Notes: generated by a model not told the origin, from the letters alone. A DNA stretch of 64,000 nt from Allantophomopsis cytisporea (GCA_024752435.1 CP103029.1:434001-498000); one strand, 5' to 3'; positions 1 through 12,733 are shown, counted from the first letter of the stretch. Numbers and translations: made by a program.

Positions 1-1070
1 CGACCAGAGTGCTTGCATTGAAAAGAGGGGCCCCCTTGCACTGACCAATCATCAATCATTTGCCCGTAATACAGAGCAAGGTCGTTGGCTCCAGTTCCGC
101 TCAAAGGGCTGAGAGGAAGACAGAAGCGGCACAAGCAGCACACAGGCAAGGGAAGGAATTGTGCGGACAGACCGACTTCTTCCTGTACCAACGGCGAACA
201 CGGTCTCATGGTTATCTTGAGCCTGGTCACTGCTACACCATCTCTGTACACGGAGCATCTTCCCCAGCAATTTGGTTACCTTTCGCACGTATTCTGCTCA
301 TGCCTTTTGAGACATACAGCATCGTGGCCGTTGAGTGTACTCGTGGGACAGGCCATGTAATTCAGGTGCGTCGGTACTCTACCGATGCTTCACGCGGTCC
401 GAGTCCCTACGAACCCATTATCCGTACATACATCACCTGTAACAAGATTGACTCCATCTCCAGATCAGCCTGTGCAGATCCATGGCCACAATGATCAGAT
501 TCAAGAGCAGAGCCCTCGACCTTTCTCCTCTCCAGTCATCTCTTCATCTTTTATCAGATCACCATCTGCCCAAGCGTCGAAGCCAATTTCTGGTACGAAT
601 GCAATTGTCAAAATGCAGCTGCCAGAACGCGGTTTTGCATCCTGCCGTCGATGGTATTTTAATGGCCTGCTTCAGCTCAATCGATGCATGTGCTTTTGTA
701 TGCGGTATTGTACAAGTGAAGCGCTGGCAGCTAGCGAGTTCTTAAGATTACCTCACCCTTGGATTGGTCTCTGTAGTAGTAGCATCTCCCATTACTATTG
801 ATGGATTTTTGACAGTATCGTGGTAAAACGCTACAAGACAAAAAGAAGTATCTTTACCTTTGCTCTCAACTAAAAGCATTGCGAGTTTGCCTGAATACTG
901 CATATGTAAAGGCAAAAATATATTACAGTTGAAGAATGACCTCAGTGATTTCAAGTGGTGATGCGATGCTTCCCGCACAATTGATGCCTCAGGCCCTACA
1001 TTAGCGTTTCTCGAATTTCTAGACCTCATCGTCGTGAATTATCTCAACATCATATACCCAACACTTCAAC
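1..1070. other. Intergenic, no supported gene
   Basis: Short open frames run through this stretch on both strands, but none has a recognisable domain, a consistent intron structure or a good start context. The final 100 bases are the probable promoter and leader of the uS7m gene that starts at 1071. A gene ending to the left of the window cannot be excluded. Confidence 0.5.
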
Positions 1071-2189
1071 ATGCCACCACGATTGAACATTCTTGGTGCA
1101 GGCCGATCGCTGGTCGTGCGAACGCGCCCATCAATTGCATCCAAGACACCAACACAGTTCCGCGTCGTCGCCCAGAGAGGTTTCGCCGACGAGAAGGCCA
1201 CCGGCCCAAATCAGGATGTGTTGGGACACGTGAGCGAGGAGGCTGCGGACATGGGAGATGTGACCGGAGAGACGAAGCCAGATATTGGCCAAGGAACTCC
1301 GGTGCAGGAGGTGAGCAATTGGCCCTGGCGTAGTAACGATGAGGTCACAGAAGAACAGACAAGCTGACAATGTCGCGCGATAGATCCTCGAGCGTGATCA
1401 GGAAGGGAAGGACAAGGCACCACAAGTCATTAAGGACGACGTCGCAGACCAGAAGCCTACATCCGCCGCCAACTACCAGGCATTGAGCGAGCTCGCCGAG
1501 ATCGCCAACGTCAAATTCGGCCTGCCTGAGCTGCCCATCCCACCGAGGGCAAACATCAAGCACCGATACGACCCCATCGTCACGCAAGTCACCAACTTGA
1601 TGATGCAGCATGGCAAGTTGAGCGTTGCACAGAGGGTAGGCTCGTCAGTTTCTCAGATCTCATTATGCGCATGAACATTTGTCGCTGCTTCACTTAGCAT
1701 AGCAGAACACCAAACGCTGACATGCTTTTCTTTCGCCCACAGAATATGGCCCACATTCTAAACCACCTCCGCACCGCTCCCCCTCCTAATCCTTCCCCAG
1801 CTTTCCCTTTACTCCCAGGCGCTCCGCCTGCCCATCAGCTCCCGCTGAACCCCGTCGGCTACCTCACCCTCGCCATTGACTCCGTCGCGCCGCTACTCCG
1901 TATCAGAAATCAGAAGGGTGCTGCTGGTGGTGGTATGGCGCTTCAGATCCCCGTGCCTTTGGGCATGACACAGCGACGGCGTACCGCCACCATGTGGATT
2001 CTCGATGCGGCGAGCAAGAAGCCGAATCGGGGCAGTGGACATGCGATGTTCGCTCAGAGAGTGGCCGAGGAGATTGTCGGCGTCATTGAGGGCAGGAGTA
2101 GTGCTTGGGAGAAGAGAAATATGGTGCATAAGTTGGCTACCGCTGCGAGAGCCAATCTGGCTATCATGGCTAAGAGGAAAAAGTTTTGA
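1071..2189 (+). CDS. RSM7: Mitochondrial small-subunit ribosomal protein uS7m
   Basis: Protein of the small subunit of the mitochondrial ribosome; the S7 family binds the 3' major domain of SSU rRNA near the E site. Three exons are frame-consistent: 1071-1310, 1384-1635 and 1743-2189, giving 312 residues. Introns start GTGAGC and GTAGGC and end TAG and CAG, with CTGAC-type branch sites. The first 40 residues are rich in Arg/Ser/Thr with few acidic residues, as expected of a mitochondrial presequence. The S7 core lies in roughly residues 115-312: PPRANIKHRYDPI, then the conserved block around MTQRRRTATMWILDAA and the C-terminal helix region with KRNMVHKLATAARANLA. Length is typical of fungal Rsm7, longer than bacterial S7 because of the N-terminal extension. 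The ATG at 1071 is chosen because it opens the presequence and the frame is closed upstream. Confidence 0.93.
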
Positions 2190-2565
2190 GGTGCTTTGAG
2201 GCGGCCTTTTATGTATATTATGTTGTAACAAAAAGACATTTCGAACATGATTTTTTTATTTTTTATTTTTATATTGACCATGGATTTCTTGTTGAGACGC
2301 CATCTTCCTAGATGTCATACGCGTTGAGATGAGATATTTGGAAACCAAATGTCTGAGCAAGACTAAAATGGAGAGGATCTAGTAATTTGTCTTTATAGAT
2401 GTTACGCGCACTGAGATGAGATATCTGAGCAAAACGACAAGAGAAAAGAACCCCCCCCCCCACCCCATATCAGGCACATGCAATGCAAGTATGAATGATA
2501 ACTCGCAAACGGAAATCCATATCCAGAGCACGCCCAATCCTCAAAAACAATCCCCTATATTGAAG

Positions 2566-2591
2566 AAAAAAAAAAAAAAAAAAAAAAAAAA
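2566..2591. repeat. A26 homopolymer
   Basis: Uninterrupted run of 26 A, about 105 bases after an 11-base C run at 2451-2461. Such runs in fungal intergenic DNA can be polymerase-slippage tracts or the tail of a retroposed transcript. No target-site duplication or retroposon body was seen beside it. Run lengths here are prone to sequencing error. Confidence 0.9.
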
Positions 2592-2708
2592 CCATGCGGG
2601 ACCCCCTTCTCTCATAAATGACAGCAGAGACTATCATATCGAACTCGCCTCCTAGAGCAACACACGCACTCCCGAAAGGAGCAATCGGGGCTGCTTATCT
2701 CGACCGTG

Positions 2709-2951
2709 TCATCGCTTGGCGACGCTGCTTGGCGAGAGAGGGCGGCGCCGGTGGCTGTGGTTTTTCTCGATGGCTATTCGCTGGCCTGCGGACGGAGTCA
2801 CAAAGTCTCTGCAGGGCTCCGGGGATGACGATTGGGATTTGCGGGGTGTTGCGTGGGTTCTTTTTGGGTGGTTTTGGGGATGGGGAGTTTGGTGGGTTTG
2901 GGGCGGCGGGATTGGGAGGTGAGGATGATTGTATGGTGTAGGTGTTTGCAT
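2709..2951 (-). CDS. Weak candidate: Pro-rich small ORF
   Basis: An 80-codon frame begins with an ATG at 2951 and ends at 2709. The N-terminal half is Pro/His/Gln-rich and the C-terminal half is basic, ending in HRRRPLSPSSVAKR. Local GC is higher than in the flanks. A second low-complexity frame rich in Ser-Gln (3161-2973) lies just upstream, but I could not find a splice pair that joins them. No family is recognised, and the composition bias makes chance a serious alternative. Confidence 0.15.
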   Translation of the reverse strand: MQTPTPYNHPHLPIPPPQTHQTPHPQNHPKRTHATPRKSQSSSPEPCRDFVTPSAGQRIAIEKNHSHRRRPLSPSSVAKR

Positions 2952-4016
2952 TGCGGTGACTATTTCATCTTACTACGTATGAATATGGAGAGGTTTGGAT
3001 GGTGTTGAGGTGATATTTTGGTGCTTTGGGTTAGGTTGTTCTCGAGATGAGCTTGGGCTTGGCTTCTGATGCTTTACTTGACTTGACTTTACTTGGCTTG
3101 GGATTTGGTGGTGGCTCTGGCTCTGGCTCTGGCTGTCGTTGTGGCTTGTTGTGGGGTTCACCAGTTCGTGAGAGCGGGAGTGGAGAGTGCTGGGGCGTAG
3201 AATGATCTGTACGATGTTTTCAACGCTGGAGTATCATGTACTGTAAATATATATATGAGGAGGTCAGTCAATCGTAGGGTCTGATATCATAAGATTCTAT
3301 CAAAACTCATCATCGAGAGGAAGAGGAAGGAGAAGGTGGAAATGATAATGAATGCATCACGTCTTGACATATCTACTCCCCCGCAATCTTGCTTACTACT
3401 TACGACGACTAGAAGTCCTATCTATCTCTGCACCGCCTTACCTGAGATGTTTGTTGCTAATCTTCTCATTCTCCTTTTCCATTACGTCTTCTTTATCCTC
3501 ATCTAGACTCTGACATTGAGAAATTCGGTGTCATATAATTGGAACTGGACATGCATGGTGCTGAGCTGAGAAGTCATGGTGTTGTGAGGGTGTCATGACT
3601 TTTCTATTCATCTGCCCAATAATTTTGTCACTATGCCTCACGCTCTCTCTTCAAGGCCAATCCTGGCTAGCGAGGCAAGTATTCCCCCCGCATGCCGAAT
3701 TAGACTCGAGCTTCATACGATCGATACCGTTGATAATCTAATAGATACTCCAATAGATACTCCAATAGATAGAGAGTCAAGTATTCGTGTAACCCTCAGA
3801 TCAAGTACATATCATATGTTAGGTACATACATACATACATACACACATATGTACACAAGCACAAGCACAAACCTTACAGATCTTGCGACATACCTTACCA
3901 TTTGTGAGCTTATTTCTCTATCTATCTCCCAGAAATTTCCATATCGCAAACAATCTCGACATTCCATCTGCTACATATCGAAGCAGAAAGAAAGATATTC
4001 AGGGATAACATCACTG

Positions 4017-4056
4017 TCCTCCTCCTCCTCCTCCTCCTCCTCATCATCATCATCAC
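4017..4056. repeat. TCC then TCA trinucleotide microsatellite
   Basis: Eight TCC units followed by about four TCA units. The tract lies in the probable leader or promoter of the downstream universal-stress-domain gene and accounts for the serine run in an otherwise unsupported open frame. Confidence 0.9.
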
Positions 4057-4609
4057 AAACACATCTAGTCGTCAATAATCTCCCCTTTCATTACATCTCT
4101 GACCGCTTTCAAAATCAGCCACAAAACTGCATATGATAATTGGGCACGTGTCGGATTATCGATAAATAGTCTAGAGCTCTTCTTGGCAGAACCACAACAA
4201 ACGATTAACGACATACCTTACCCCATAAACAACAGCCGACCGTCCCCTCCATATCCAGCGAAGAGAGTTTGCACAGCTTTCCTCTACCTCGCAGCTGCCT
4301 GACAAACACCAAGCCGACGATTGAGTCGCCGTATGAAGCTATGAGCTGACAGCCTACGGCATCTATCTCCGATTACAGCCTACAGTCCCGAGCACCACAA
4401 TGCAGCGTTTGACACTCAATACGCAATTGCGACTCCCAGACCTTCTCAAACGATAACACGACATACAAGAATCCTGGCTCCCAGGCCAACGACATAACAC
4501 GCAAAAAGGAACCATCATCAAACTCTAGTCGTCGACAGGTGCTCAAGAATCATCAGAGACATCGTCATTAGCTCACAAGGCTTGCTACAACTACCCAGCA
4601 TATACAAAA

Positions 4610-6773
4610 ATGGCGCACATGTCACTAGATTCCGTATTGGATGAGGAGAGGAGAGAAGTCCTGAAGCTTTTGGAGGCTCAGGCAAGTGGGGGAACACGGC
4701 CCAGAGGGTCGGGCAGCTCCATAGGATCGACTGGTCGTACAGCCTCGCCAATCAATAGTCCTCGATCCCCAGTTCGAAGTATGTTGGATGTCGATTTACC
4801 ACGCCATGGATCCATCGCCGCGACAAATGCTGGCGTCACCGTGCCTGTACGAAGTATGCTTGATATCAGCCCCTCACCAGCTACTACGACTCGCAGTGCA
4901 CAGGCATCTCCTGTTGCTACAAACCATACGCCACTGGCTACCACCAGTGTTACTCGACAGGGACGAAGTTCTTCAGATGTGGGGTTCGGCCCTCGACCAC
5001 CAACAAATGATCCCATCGCTGGCTACCAATTTGGTGGTATATTAGCGAGCAATCCTGGTGGCCCATCGATACCAAAACGTAATACACAAGGAGGTAGAAG
5101 AAGTGTTGGAAGTGGCAACAATGCGATGGCAGAGGTTGCACGTTCAACAGACCTTGGCGGTTATGGAGATAGAAATACACTTCCAGGGTCAGGAGGTTCA
5201 AGTCACAAGTCAAAGTCACCGCATAACCGTTTTGGACTTCGATCAAACTCTCCTCACACGCTTAATAACAGTTCGATGAATCTTATGGCTGGACCAGGAA
5301 GGTTTGCCTTGGACAACGGACAAGTGGTGGATATGAGCAGTGCTTATCGACGTCTCTCTGACGCCAATTTGGCATTGTCGGGAGGCAGTTTGTCAGGCTT
5401 ATCTGGAAGGGGCAAGAAACGAACCGATAGTGCAACAGATACCGAGTCTATCCGTTTGGAGAAAGACTACACATTCCAAGATGGTGAAGATGCTGTGGTC
5501 GATAGCAGTGATGAGGATCACGAATCTTCGGATGAAGAGGGACATCGTGGCAGGCGCAAGGCTCCGGCTCATGGTCTTACAAATGATGATCGTGGCCATG
5601 GTCCAGAAAGCACGACGATCGGCATGGGCCAGGCTAAAGGACCTCGAAAAACATTGAGCTTAATGGCAGCTGCTGAGGAGGAACGCCAGAAAGTCGATGC
5701 AAAGTATCGTGTACGATCGCTGCTTGAGCCAGAAATCACTGTTACAGACCCCACGGGACAGCGCATGAGATCCAGTCGTCCCACCGTTCATCCAACCACA
5801 TCTTTCGACCAGGGTGGCTCTGGAGCCAATACTCCAATGACTTCTGATACAGAGGCAGACATTACCGATATCAAGCGGGCGCAGAAGCTCACTGTCAACT
5901 TGACTCCTATAGTTGATAACAAGGAGACGCATCGTTGTGTGCGCACGATTTATCGTGGCGATTTTGCCAAAATGCAACAGGAGGCGCAAGATGATCAACG
6001 GAGAGTAAGAAAATACCTCGTAGCCACTGACCTTAGTGATGAAGCAGCACACGCATTGGAATGGACTATTGGAACTGTTCTCCGAGATGGAGACACCTTG
6101 TTAGCCATCTACTGTGTTGATGAGGAGACTGGTATGGGGCTGGACGGAATGCAGGATGAACAGGCTGCACAAATAGCCTCCTCCACCACCGTTTCTGCAT
6201 CAAAGTCCGCGTTAGCTTTCGCCATACCCGCTACTGGCCCAGGTCCATCAAGGTTAGGCTTCGGAGAAAAGGGAAGCGTCAGCAGAAACGCGTCCCCTGC
6301 TTCCGGCAGGGACCGAGACAAGGCTTCCGCGGAAAGGTACCACGCTGTCGAGGACATTACAGCACGCGTCAGCAAGCTTCTCCGCAAGACGAGACTACAG
6401 GTCAGAGTTGTAATAGAGGTTATTCACTGCAAGAGTCCTAAACATCTCATCACGGATGTCATTGATTATATTTCACCAACATTGGTCATCTTGGGGAGTC
6501 GAGGGCGCTCTGCTCTCAAAGGGTATGTTGCTACGCCCATTCCGTGAACCTCCTCAACAACAACCCTCTTGAGTTTGAAGACTGACATCTGGCGATCTTA
6601 GTGTTATACTCGGCTCCTTTTCAAACTATCTGGTCACCAAGAGCAGTGTGCCAGTTATGGTTGCTCGCAAGAAGCTTCGTAAACATTCGAAATACAAGAG
6701 ACCAGCACCCAAATTGGCGAATAACTTGACAAATGTCAGTAATAAGAGTCTGGCAGCTGCTAAGATTGATTGA
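4610..6773 (+). CDS. Long protein with C-terminal universal stress (UspA) domain
   Basis: Two exons, 4610-6522 and 6602-6773, joined by a GTATGT..TTAG intron, give 694 residues. Residues 1-450 are low complexity, Ser/Gly/Pro-rich, with two copies of a VRSMLD motif and another VRSLLE, which suggests repeated short docking motifs. The USP fold starts near residue 465 (KYLVATDLSDEAAHALEW) and closes after the intron with the nucleotide-loop pattern GSRGRSALKGVILGS followed by YLVTKSSVPVMVARKK. The GxxGx9GS pattern is that of ATP-binding USP members. About 70 disordered residues are inserted in the domain (roughly 508-580). The last exon supplies the second half of the ATP loop, so a model ending at 6547 would be truncated. 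Fungal homologues are widespread but functionally ill-defined; a role in stress signalling is inference. Confidence 0.9.
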
Positions 6774-8493
6774 TCGATTCATTTTGAGGTACAAAAAGTC
6801 ATATTGATGGGATGAAAAACTGTTGGGCGGAGAGGACTCATTTCGGCTTATTATGAGTCACAACCTCTAAATCTAAACTCCTTTTTCGTCGATTCTTTCA
6901 GTCCCTTGAAAACGGTATTCATCGATAGGATGCGTGAAGGAAGGAATAAATGCTTCTATCTTCAGAGCTGTCACTGCAAGCAGCATTTATAGCCCTTCGC
7001 CGGCACATTTTCAGTCTTCAGTCGGGGTGAGAGAACGTTAGGCAGTGTCAACGTTGCAATTTGAATTGGTCTTGACGTTTACTAGTGTTACCAGATTCTG
7101 CTGGCGATGGGACTATCTGCGTGGTGCCGGTTTCAGGTATCCCTTGTAGGGCCCATCTCCGAACCCTATTTTCTATGTTATTTTATGATCAAGCCAGGAG
7201 GGCGTTTTAGGCTCGTTCCGATTCGACGAATGCTGTGAGGAAACTCGATGGATTTGAAATTACGATTAGCCTTGACTCAGCGATGTGATGGTTTAACGGT
7301 GCTTGCGAATGAAATGGATTTGGTTCTGCTGCCTTCGTTAGTCATGAGTGTGTTCTGTTATTCAACTGCAACTGGACGGCACGGGTCTTCATTCGTTAGA
7401 TCTGAACTCGCCAGTAAAGATGACTGAGATGACTGAACGATAACATAAGTAAAACAATGGTTGATATTGATCATGATTTGTAAATGACTATTATCTCAAA
7501 CGTTGCTATTTTGACAAATGCTATGCATGCAGATGCGTCTCATCTCACCTTAACTTTTCAAAGGGCTACGCTTTCATTTCTATGTTCAAGTTCGGGGCAA
7601 TGCTGCGCCGATCTCATGCTTTACTCTACGTAGTACTACTTTTGTATCGGGCTCTCCGACCTCCGCCACATACATAGCAAACGCTGCTATTCTCCTCCAG
7701 GAATCATCACGGCAAAGCAATGCTGTCAGCTTTTAGGCTCCAATCATAATATCAATCGCCAGACCGAAGCAAAAACATGCTCTTTTAGGAGCATATGCCC
7801 GTATACGCGCCGAGATCTTTCTTACACTGTTACTCCAAGAAGCGCCATCGCCGCAATTTACTATAGCATGATTGGCGCTTACCCGGATTCACGAGGCAGC
7901 ACAGCACAAATGGGAGCCCACGCCTTATGGACATGTCAAATGTCAGGCAACCTTGGTGGCCGCAACGTTGCGGTCAGTAATGGATTTATACAGAACCACG
8001 GAACGGTAAGTTGCCGATGTGTTCTGCAGTCCCGATCTGACCGCCGCAAACAGATGTCAGCCCTATAGACGCCCTATAGACCCCACTTGACTTGTGAGGC
8101 GCATTACTCGGTGAATGAGTCGAATGTGACAGACATTGGAACGGTGACTCGGAGTAAGTGCATATGGTGATGGCGAAGCATGGCTGTGCTTTTCTGGCTT
8201 GGCCGCATGAGTTATTACTTCTGTTACCTGTTCACCATTCTTTGAGATATGTGCCGAGGGGCTAGCAAACATGCTGATCTTTGTATATATCTTAGACATC
8301 TCTCCACTCGATACCTGTTGGCGTTTCTCTTCTCACATTGTGAAGGGGTTGTAGGTCGTGGTGATTCATTTCTTGTTTTTTCATGGTTCAATACTTTGTT
8401 ACGAAGATTGGGTTATGCACCTCGTGTGATTATTTATATTTCATTTGGGACTGGATCGTGATTACTTGATGAATGAAATCGTTCACCTTCACC
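6774..8493. other. Intergenic, nothing recognised
   Basis: 1.7 kb between the universal-stress gene and the Zn2Cys6 regulator. Small open frames (for example 7868-8068) have no recognisable content. It should contain the 3' end of the first gene and the promoter of the second. I see no repeat, RNA gene or mobile-element remnant. Confidence 0.5.
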
Positions 8494-10397
8494 ATGCCGA
8501 GATTGAAGAATCGTGTCAGAGTTTATAGACCGAAGGTCAAGACGGGCTGTGTTACTTGCAAGTCTGTTCTCACTCTTTGTTTTGCTCTCAGTAATTCTGC
8601 AAATATTCGTGATTAAAATTGCTGAGGCTGACTTGGCGGGATCATTATAGATCAAGGAGAGTCAAATGTGACGAGACGAAACCTGCTTGTTTGCGTTGCG
8701 TGAAGCTGAATGTGCCTTGCGGCGGCTATAAGCATTCGGTGACAGGAGGCAAGAGAGAACCAAGACGACCACTTCTTCCTCAGAGCAGGAGTTCACAAGA
8801 CAGCTCTTGTGAATCTGACGATATAGAATGTGTGGATGAACATTTTGTATTTGTCTCACCAGCATCTCAGCAACAGCTAATCGCACCTGTTGAGACGTCT
8901 CTGCCATCTAGAGAGACAACTGTTGGATCTGAATTGCCCTCTGTGGCGTTCAGTATCCCGCCTAGCCCTTCGTCCGTGTTCCAGTTCACAGTCGATGAGT
9001 CTCAATACTTTCGATTTTTCCGCGAGGTGACTGCAAGCCATCATACGGGGTATTTTGAGTGCAAGATATGGGATAACGTCATGCTGCAGACATCCGAGTG
9101 TGAACCTTTCGTAAAACATGGTATTATGGCTATTGCAGCGCTGTCGAAGGTCTGGGAGGGTTCCCAATCTTTGACTACGGAGTCTGGCATATCATGCACA
9201 TTCCTCAGCGATATTGTGGATGCTGAGTCAAACCCGCATTATTGTTACGCGCTCAAGCAATACGACCAATCAATCCGATTGATGGCACTAAGGAACTTAG
9301 CACGAGCAGACATCAGGAATACACTCCTGGGGTGTCTTCTCGTCATCTGTTTCGAGAACATGGTAGGAAACCACTATGGCGCTTTAAGGCAGACTATCAA
9401 TGGAATGAAAGTACTACGGGAGTGGAAATCGCGCAACGCAGGCCGACTTGCATACAGCAACCGACCATATGAGGCCGTAGTAGAGAATGACGTTGTGGAT
9501 CTCTTCGAGCGATACAGCAAGCTGTTCACTGAAGCTCAAAGACTCGACCCCATTTCTCTTGATAAGAGCTGCTCCGACAAAGCCATTACCTTCATCCCGC
9601 TACGCTTCAAAACCGCCAACGAAGCCCGCGCCTACTTCGGGCATGTGTGTCTGCGTACCCGTTATCTCAATAGGGACACAATGTCAGATCTCGATTCCCA
9701 GCTCCAGGTTGAATCCCTCATCCCAGCAGCCTTCTTGCCATCTAAAGAGACCACTCTGCCTGCCTTGCAGTATTGCACGCCCTCCTTTCTTCCTTTGGAG
9801 AAACAAGCCCTGCAGTATACTCAGCTCTCAGAAGTCACGCGCCTCTCGCTCGCGCTGGACCCTCTCCTACAGCACAGCCGATCACCGCTCGGAGCCAATG
9901 ACTATCCCATCGCTACTGGACTACAGATTTCCGCTGTCCTCGGCCAGATCCTGATCCTGGCACGTTGCAACGCCACTGAGCTATTCTATGACTCGCAGCT
10001 CCCGCGATTCAAAGAGCTTGTGAGGCTATGTACAGGCCTCATTGAATATGAAACGTTGGGCGGCAAGAGGAGCTACCGTGAAGTCGATTTCAAGTTCAAG
10101 ACGGGTATCGTGAAGCCCTTGTTCATCGTCGCGGCTAGATGCCGTGACTGGAAGGTCAGAATGGAGGCACTTAACTTGCTGCGGGCCAGGAAGCGTAAAG
10201 AGAGTATTTGGGATAGTGAGGTTGGTGCAGCGATCGCGGGGTGGATTATTGAAGTTGAGGGCGTGACTGCCGGATATGTTTCTGAGGAGAAGAGGGTAAA
10301 AATCATGGGCGTGGACTTGGAGAGGGAGGGAAGGAGGGCATTTGTGAGGGGCGTGGATGGTCGTGGGAGGATGAAATGTGGACTTGTCACTTGGTGA
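8494..10397 (+). CDS. Zn2Cys6 fungal transcription factor
   Basis: Nuclear binuclear-zinc-cluster regulator. Exons 8494-8561 and 8651-10397 give 604 residues. Splicing joins GCVTCK to SRRVKCDE and creates a perfect C-X2-C-X6-C-X6-C-X2-C-X6-C cluster at about residues 19-46, strong support for the intron even though its donor is the unusual GTCTGT. The acceptor is TAG with a GCTGAC branch site. An in-frame ATG at 8473 would add seven residues; 8494 is preferred because it has A at -3. The rest resembles the fungal-specific Zn2Cys6 regulators with a DUF3468-type middle region (TGYFECKIWDNVMLQTSECEP and LGCLLVICFENMVGNHYGAL are typical). Targets cannot be inferred. The neighbouring minus-strand gene converges on it, so it is not an obvious cluster regulator. 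Confidence 0.9.
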
Positions 10398-10939
10398 GAT
10401 GGGTGAATGCGGTTTAGTGGTTCTGAAACCACATCGAACAGGGATGTTTCTGTGTATCTGTTATTCGAATGTATTTGTTTGTAATACAGCATTTAAGGAT
10501 GGAATATGGTCAGGAGGTTCACCAATTATATCTCAGTCATATATTTGGATGCTTTGAATTTATGATATATCATCTCAAAATTTATCCCCCAGATCTTCCG
10601 TGATTGATCACCCCGTGCTTTCTGGGTCGTTATTAAGACTCATGTATTTGTTTTTTGAGAAGCTATAAGTGTGAAGGGAAGTCTTCAACAAAGACATTCG
10701 CAAGTAGGAATTCAACTAACGTTAGAGAACACTGAATGATGACTCCGCTGAGTGAGTAATGAATGGTTTACTCGTTATTTGTCACCGGTTTGATTCCCGT
10801 ACTGGAGTCTTCATAAATGAGGCTCAACTGCATAGTCCCAGCCGCAACGCCTCCGATAAGGGGCAATAATTCCTCTAAGACAAGACCAAGTCCATGTAGT
10901 TCTCTTGCTTCGACAGGATCGTACATGTCTCTGACACAC
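10398..10939. other. Convergent intergenic, 3' ends of two genes
   Basis: About 540 bases between the stop codons of the Zn2Cys6 regulator and the membrane protein. Around 10743-10807 there is a tRNA-like stretch with a T-loop-like TTTGATT and partial acceptor pairing, but the stems carry mismatches and no clear anticodon arm forms, so it is not called as a gene. Confidence 0.5.
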
Positions 10940-12733
10940 TCACACAACCATGTAAGTCGCCGCCATACTCGCTACGGCATAAGAAGCGTAAAGAGTTACC
11001 CATCCCACACGTTTCAAAATGCTGTTGTTGATATACCTCTCGATCTGCGATGGAGTTCGCCGATGCTCCTCCTGGGTGTCAAAGAAGATAAGCGCAAACG
11101 CCCACAGTAGGAAAATGCACACTGCGGCATCTACTATGTATGCCACTGCCACGATGTAGATGTTTAGTACAGCACCCACTAGCTCCTGACTGCCGAAAAT
11201 GTAAAGCACAAACGTAACGGCTAGAAGTAGCAACATATACTCTAAGCCCACCAGCTTCGAATAGCACTTGTTCTGCCGGATTCGATCAAACAGACTTGGG
11301 ATCTGCTGTGCCGTGCATGTACTAGTACATGGATCAATTACTGAGCTATCGATACTCATATTGGTATTGACATTTGACAAGCTTATGCGCGTCTGACACG
11401 GATGATGGTCTAGACTTGATTCTTTCTGGTGTCAGCAAGCCTCAGACATGTATTTGCGATATGATTAGAATCTTACCGTAGACAGCTTCAAAATAACTAA
11501 TTAATGGTAGACCTAACAGGATTATGGCAACTACCTGACCAAAGCCCCACGTGCTCTCATCTGCAAGGAGGTCTTTGAAGGCTTGCGCTTCATCGCTGCT
11601 CCAATCTTGACTTGTGGCACTTCGCACTCCAACAAGTCGCATCATACCCCATGCAAGAGCGCAGAATTGCCATGTAACCTTTGTATATGGTAAGTATCGA
11701 TGAACCTCGGTACTAATGTTCAGAAGAGGTGCTCCTTACCTCCCATAGTATACTTCCATATAGATCAGTGGCGGACAACAATACCACAACCCAAGCGAAA
11801 GCCATTTTATGTCTTACTGAACACCATAGTTGTTCAGAGGGGCTTCCGATTTGAGCTGCTCGTTGCCACAACATCATTCTGTACTCGATCTTCCTCCAGA
11901 AATGTTCATCGGCCGTGGACCTAACCATACCTGACCATCCGGGATACAGTGCCAAGCCGCGCTCGAACAAGCTACAGATAAGGTATATCAATGATATACT
12001 CATGTAAAGATAATTGTAGTCGAGCCGTGCACCATGGTCGTCCAAGAAATCCATAAGGGCTCTCGAATCAAACAGACATTGAGCAGGAACCCCGAAAGGA
12101 ATAGCCTTCAAGGTGAACCCACCCTTCGGCTCCTGCAGCCAACTTGCAGGCACGAATGCGCAGACTAGCAATATTGCCATGACCGCCATAGCACAAAGAC
12201 GAAACATGCGTAACAGAGGCCTTTTTTGCAGATAGCCTTGGAGGCATGTCAGGGTCATCAGATGCGTAACGGAACAGAACCAAGCCAGACTGACAGTCAC
12301 TTGCCAGTGAAAGGAGGATAGACTACACTGTAGCTGCGTATATCCACTGATCAGAATAGCTAGGCCTGTAACTACTTGCTGGTCACTTAGTGCCATAATG
12401 ATGGCATCCAGACCATCGATCCACTTTCGTGCTGATTTTGTTGATCTCCATGTTCTCCAGCATTTTGGCAAAACTGCATCAAGCCTGCGGTCGATGTCGT
12501 TGGACCGGTCTTCACTCCTCAGAATATAGTTGGCTGTGCAACATAATAGAGACAAATATGCAGTTGCTATGAATCCTGTGAGTATCTGGAACGTCATTCA
12601 TTAGATTAGATTAGATTGATGATATGATCACCCGGTATGAAAGGCTGCTTACACCTATTCCCGATACATCAGGATTTGATCTCAGTTTTGGGACACTTGT
12701 GCAGTCAACAACAGGACAGTCAGAGGAGGGCAT
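10940..12733 (-). CDS. Fungal multi-pass membrane protein (NPDxxGIG family)
   Basis: Four exons on the minus strand, 12733-12653, 12585-11740, 11678-11477 and 11421-10940, are frame-consistent and give 536 residues. All donors are GTAAG-type. The protein opens with MPSSDCPVVDC, then an NPDVSGIG motif directly before the first hydrophobic segment (ILTGFIATAYLSLL). Further probable membrane spans lie around VTVSLAWFCSVTHLMTL, MAVMAILLVCAFV, YLYMSISLIYLICSL, VVAIILLGLPLISYF, LLLLAVTFVLYIFGS and VCIFLLWAFALIFF. This layout is common in lineage-expanded families of Leotiomycetes and Sordariomycetes with no assigned function; a role as receptor-like or scaffold membrane protein would be guesswork. 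The ATG at 12733 is chosen because the NPDxxGIG motif sits close to the N terminus in the family. A frame at 13087-12910 upstream does not splice in phase. Confidence 0.8.

Larger units (their letters stand above)
2190..4609. other. Intergenic with homopolymers, simple repeats and a long leader
   Basis: About 2.4 kb between uS7m and the universal-stress-domain gene. It holds a C11 run (2451-2461), an A26 run (2566-2591), a GGCTCT repeat near 3113-3134, ACAT repeats near 3825-3846 and a TCC/TCA tract near 4017-4056. The last 450 bases are C/A-rich without in-frame starts and look like the 5' leader of the next gene. A CACGTG palindrome lies at 4145-4150. A 167-codon open frame through 3633-4136 is made of simple repeats and is not credible as a gene. 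Confidence 0.55.

Noticed and set aside
3633..4136. 167-codon frame with Tyr/Thr and poly-Ser segments
   Set aside because: It is the translation of ACAT, GATA-type and TCC microsatellites in a leader region.
4610..6547. Universal-stress gene ending at the TGA at 6545-6547
   Set aside because: That end is intronic; splicing 6523-6601 restores the second half of the ATP-binding loop and the final strand of the domain.
10743..10807. tRNA-like sequence with GGTTTGATTCCC and partial acceptor pairing
   Set aside because: T stem and acceptor stem each contain a mismatch, the total is only about 65 bases and no anticodon stem-loop can be formed convincingly. tRNAscan-SE would settle it.
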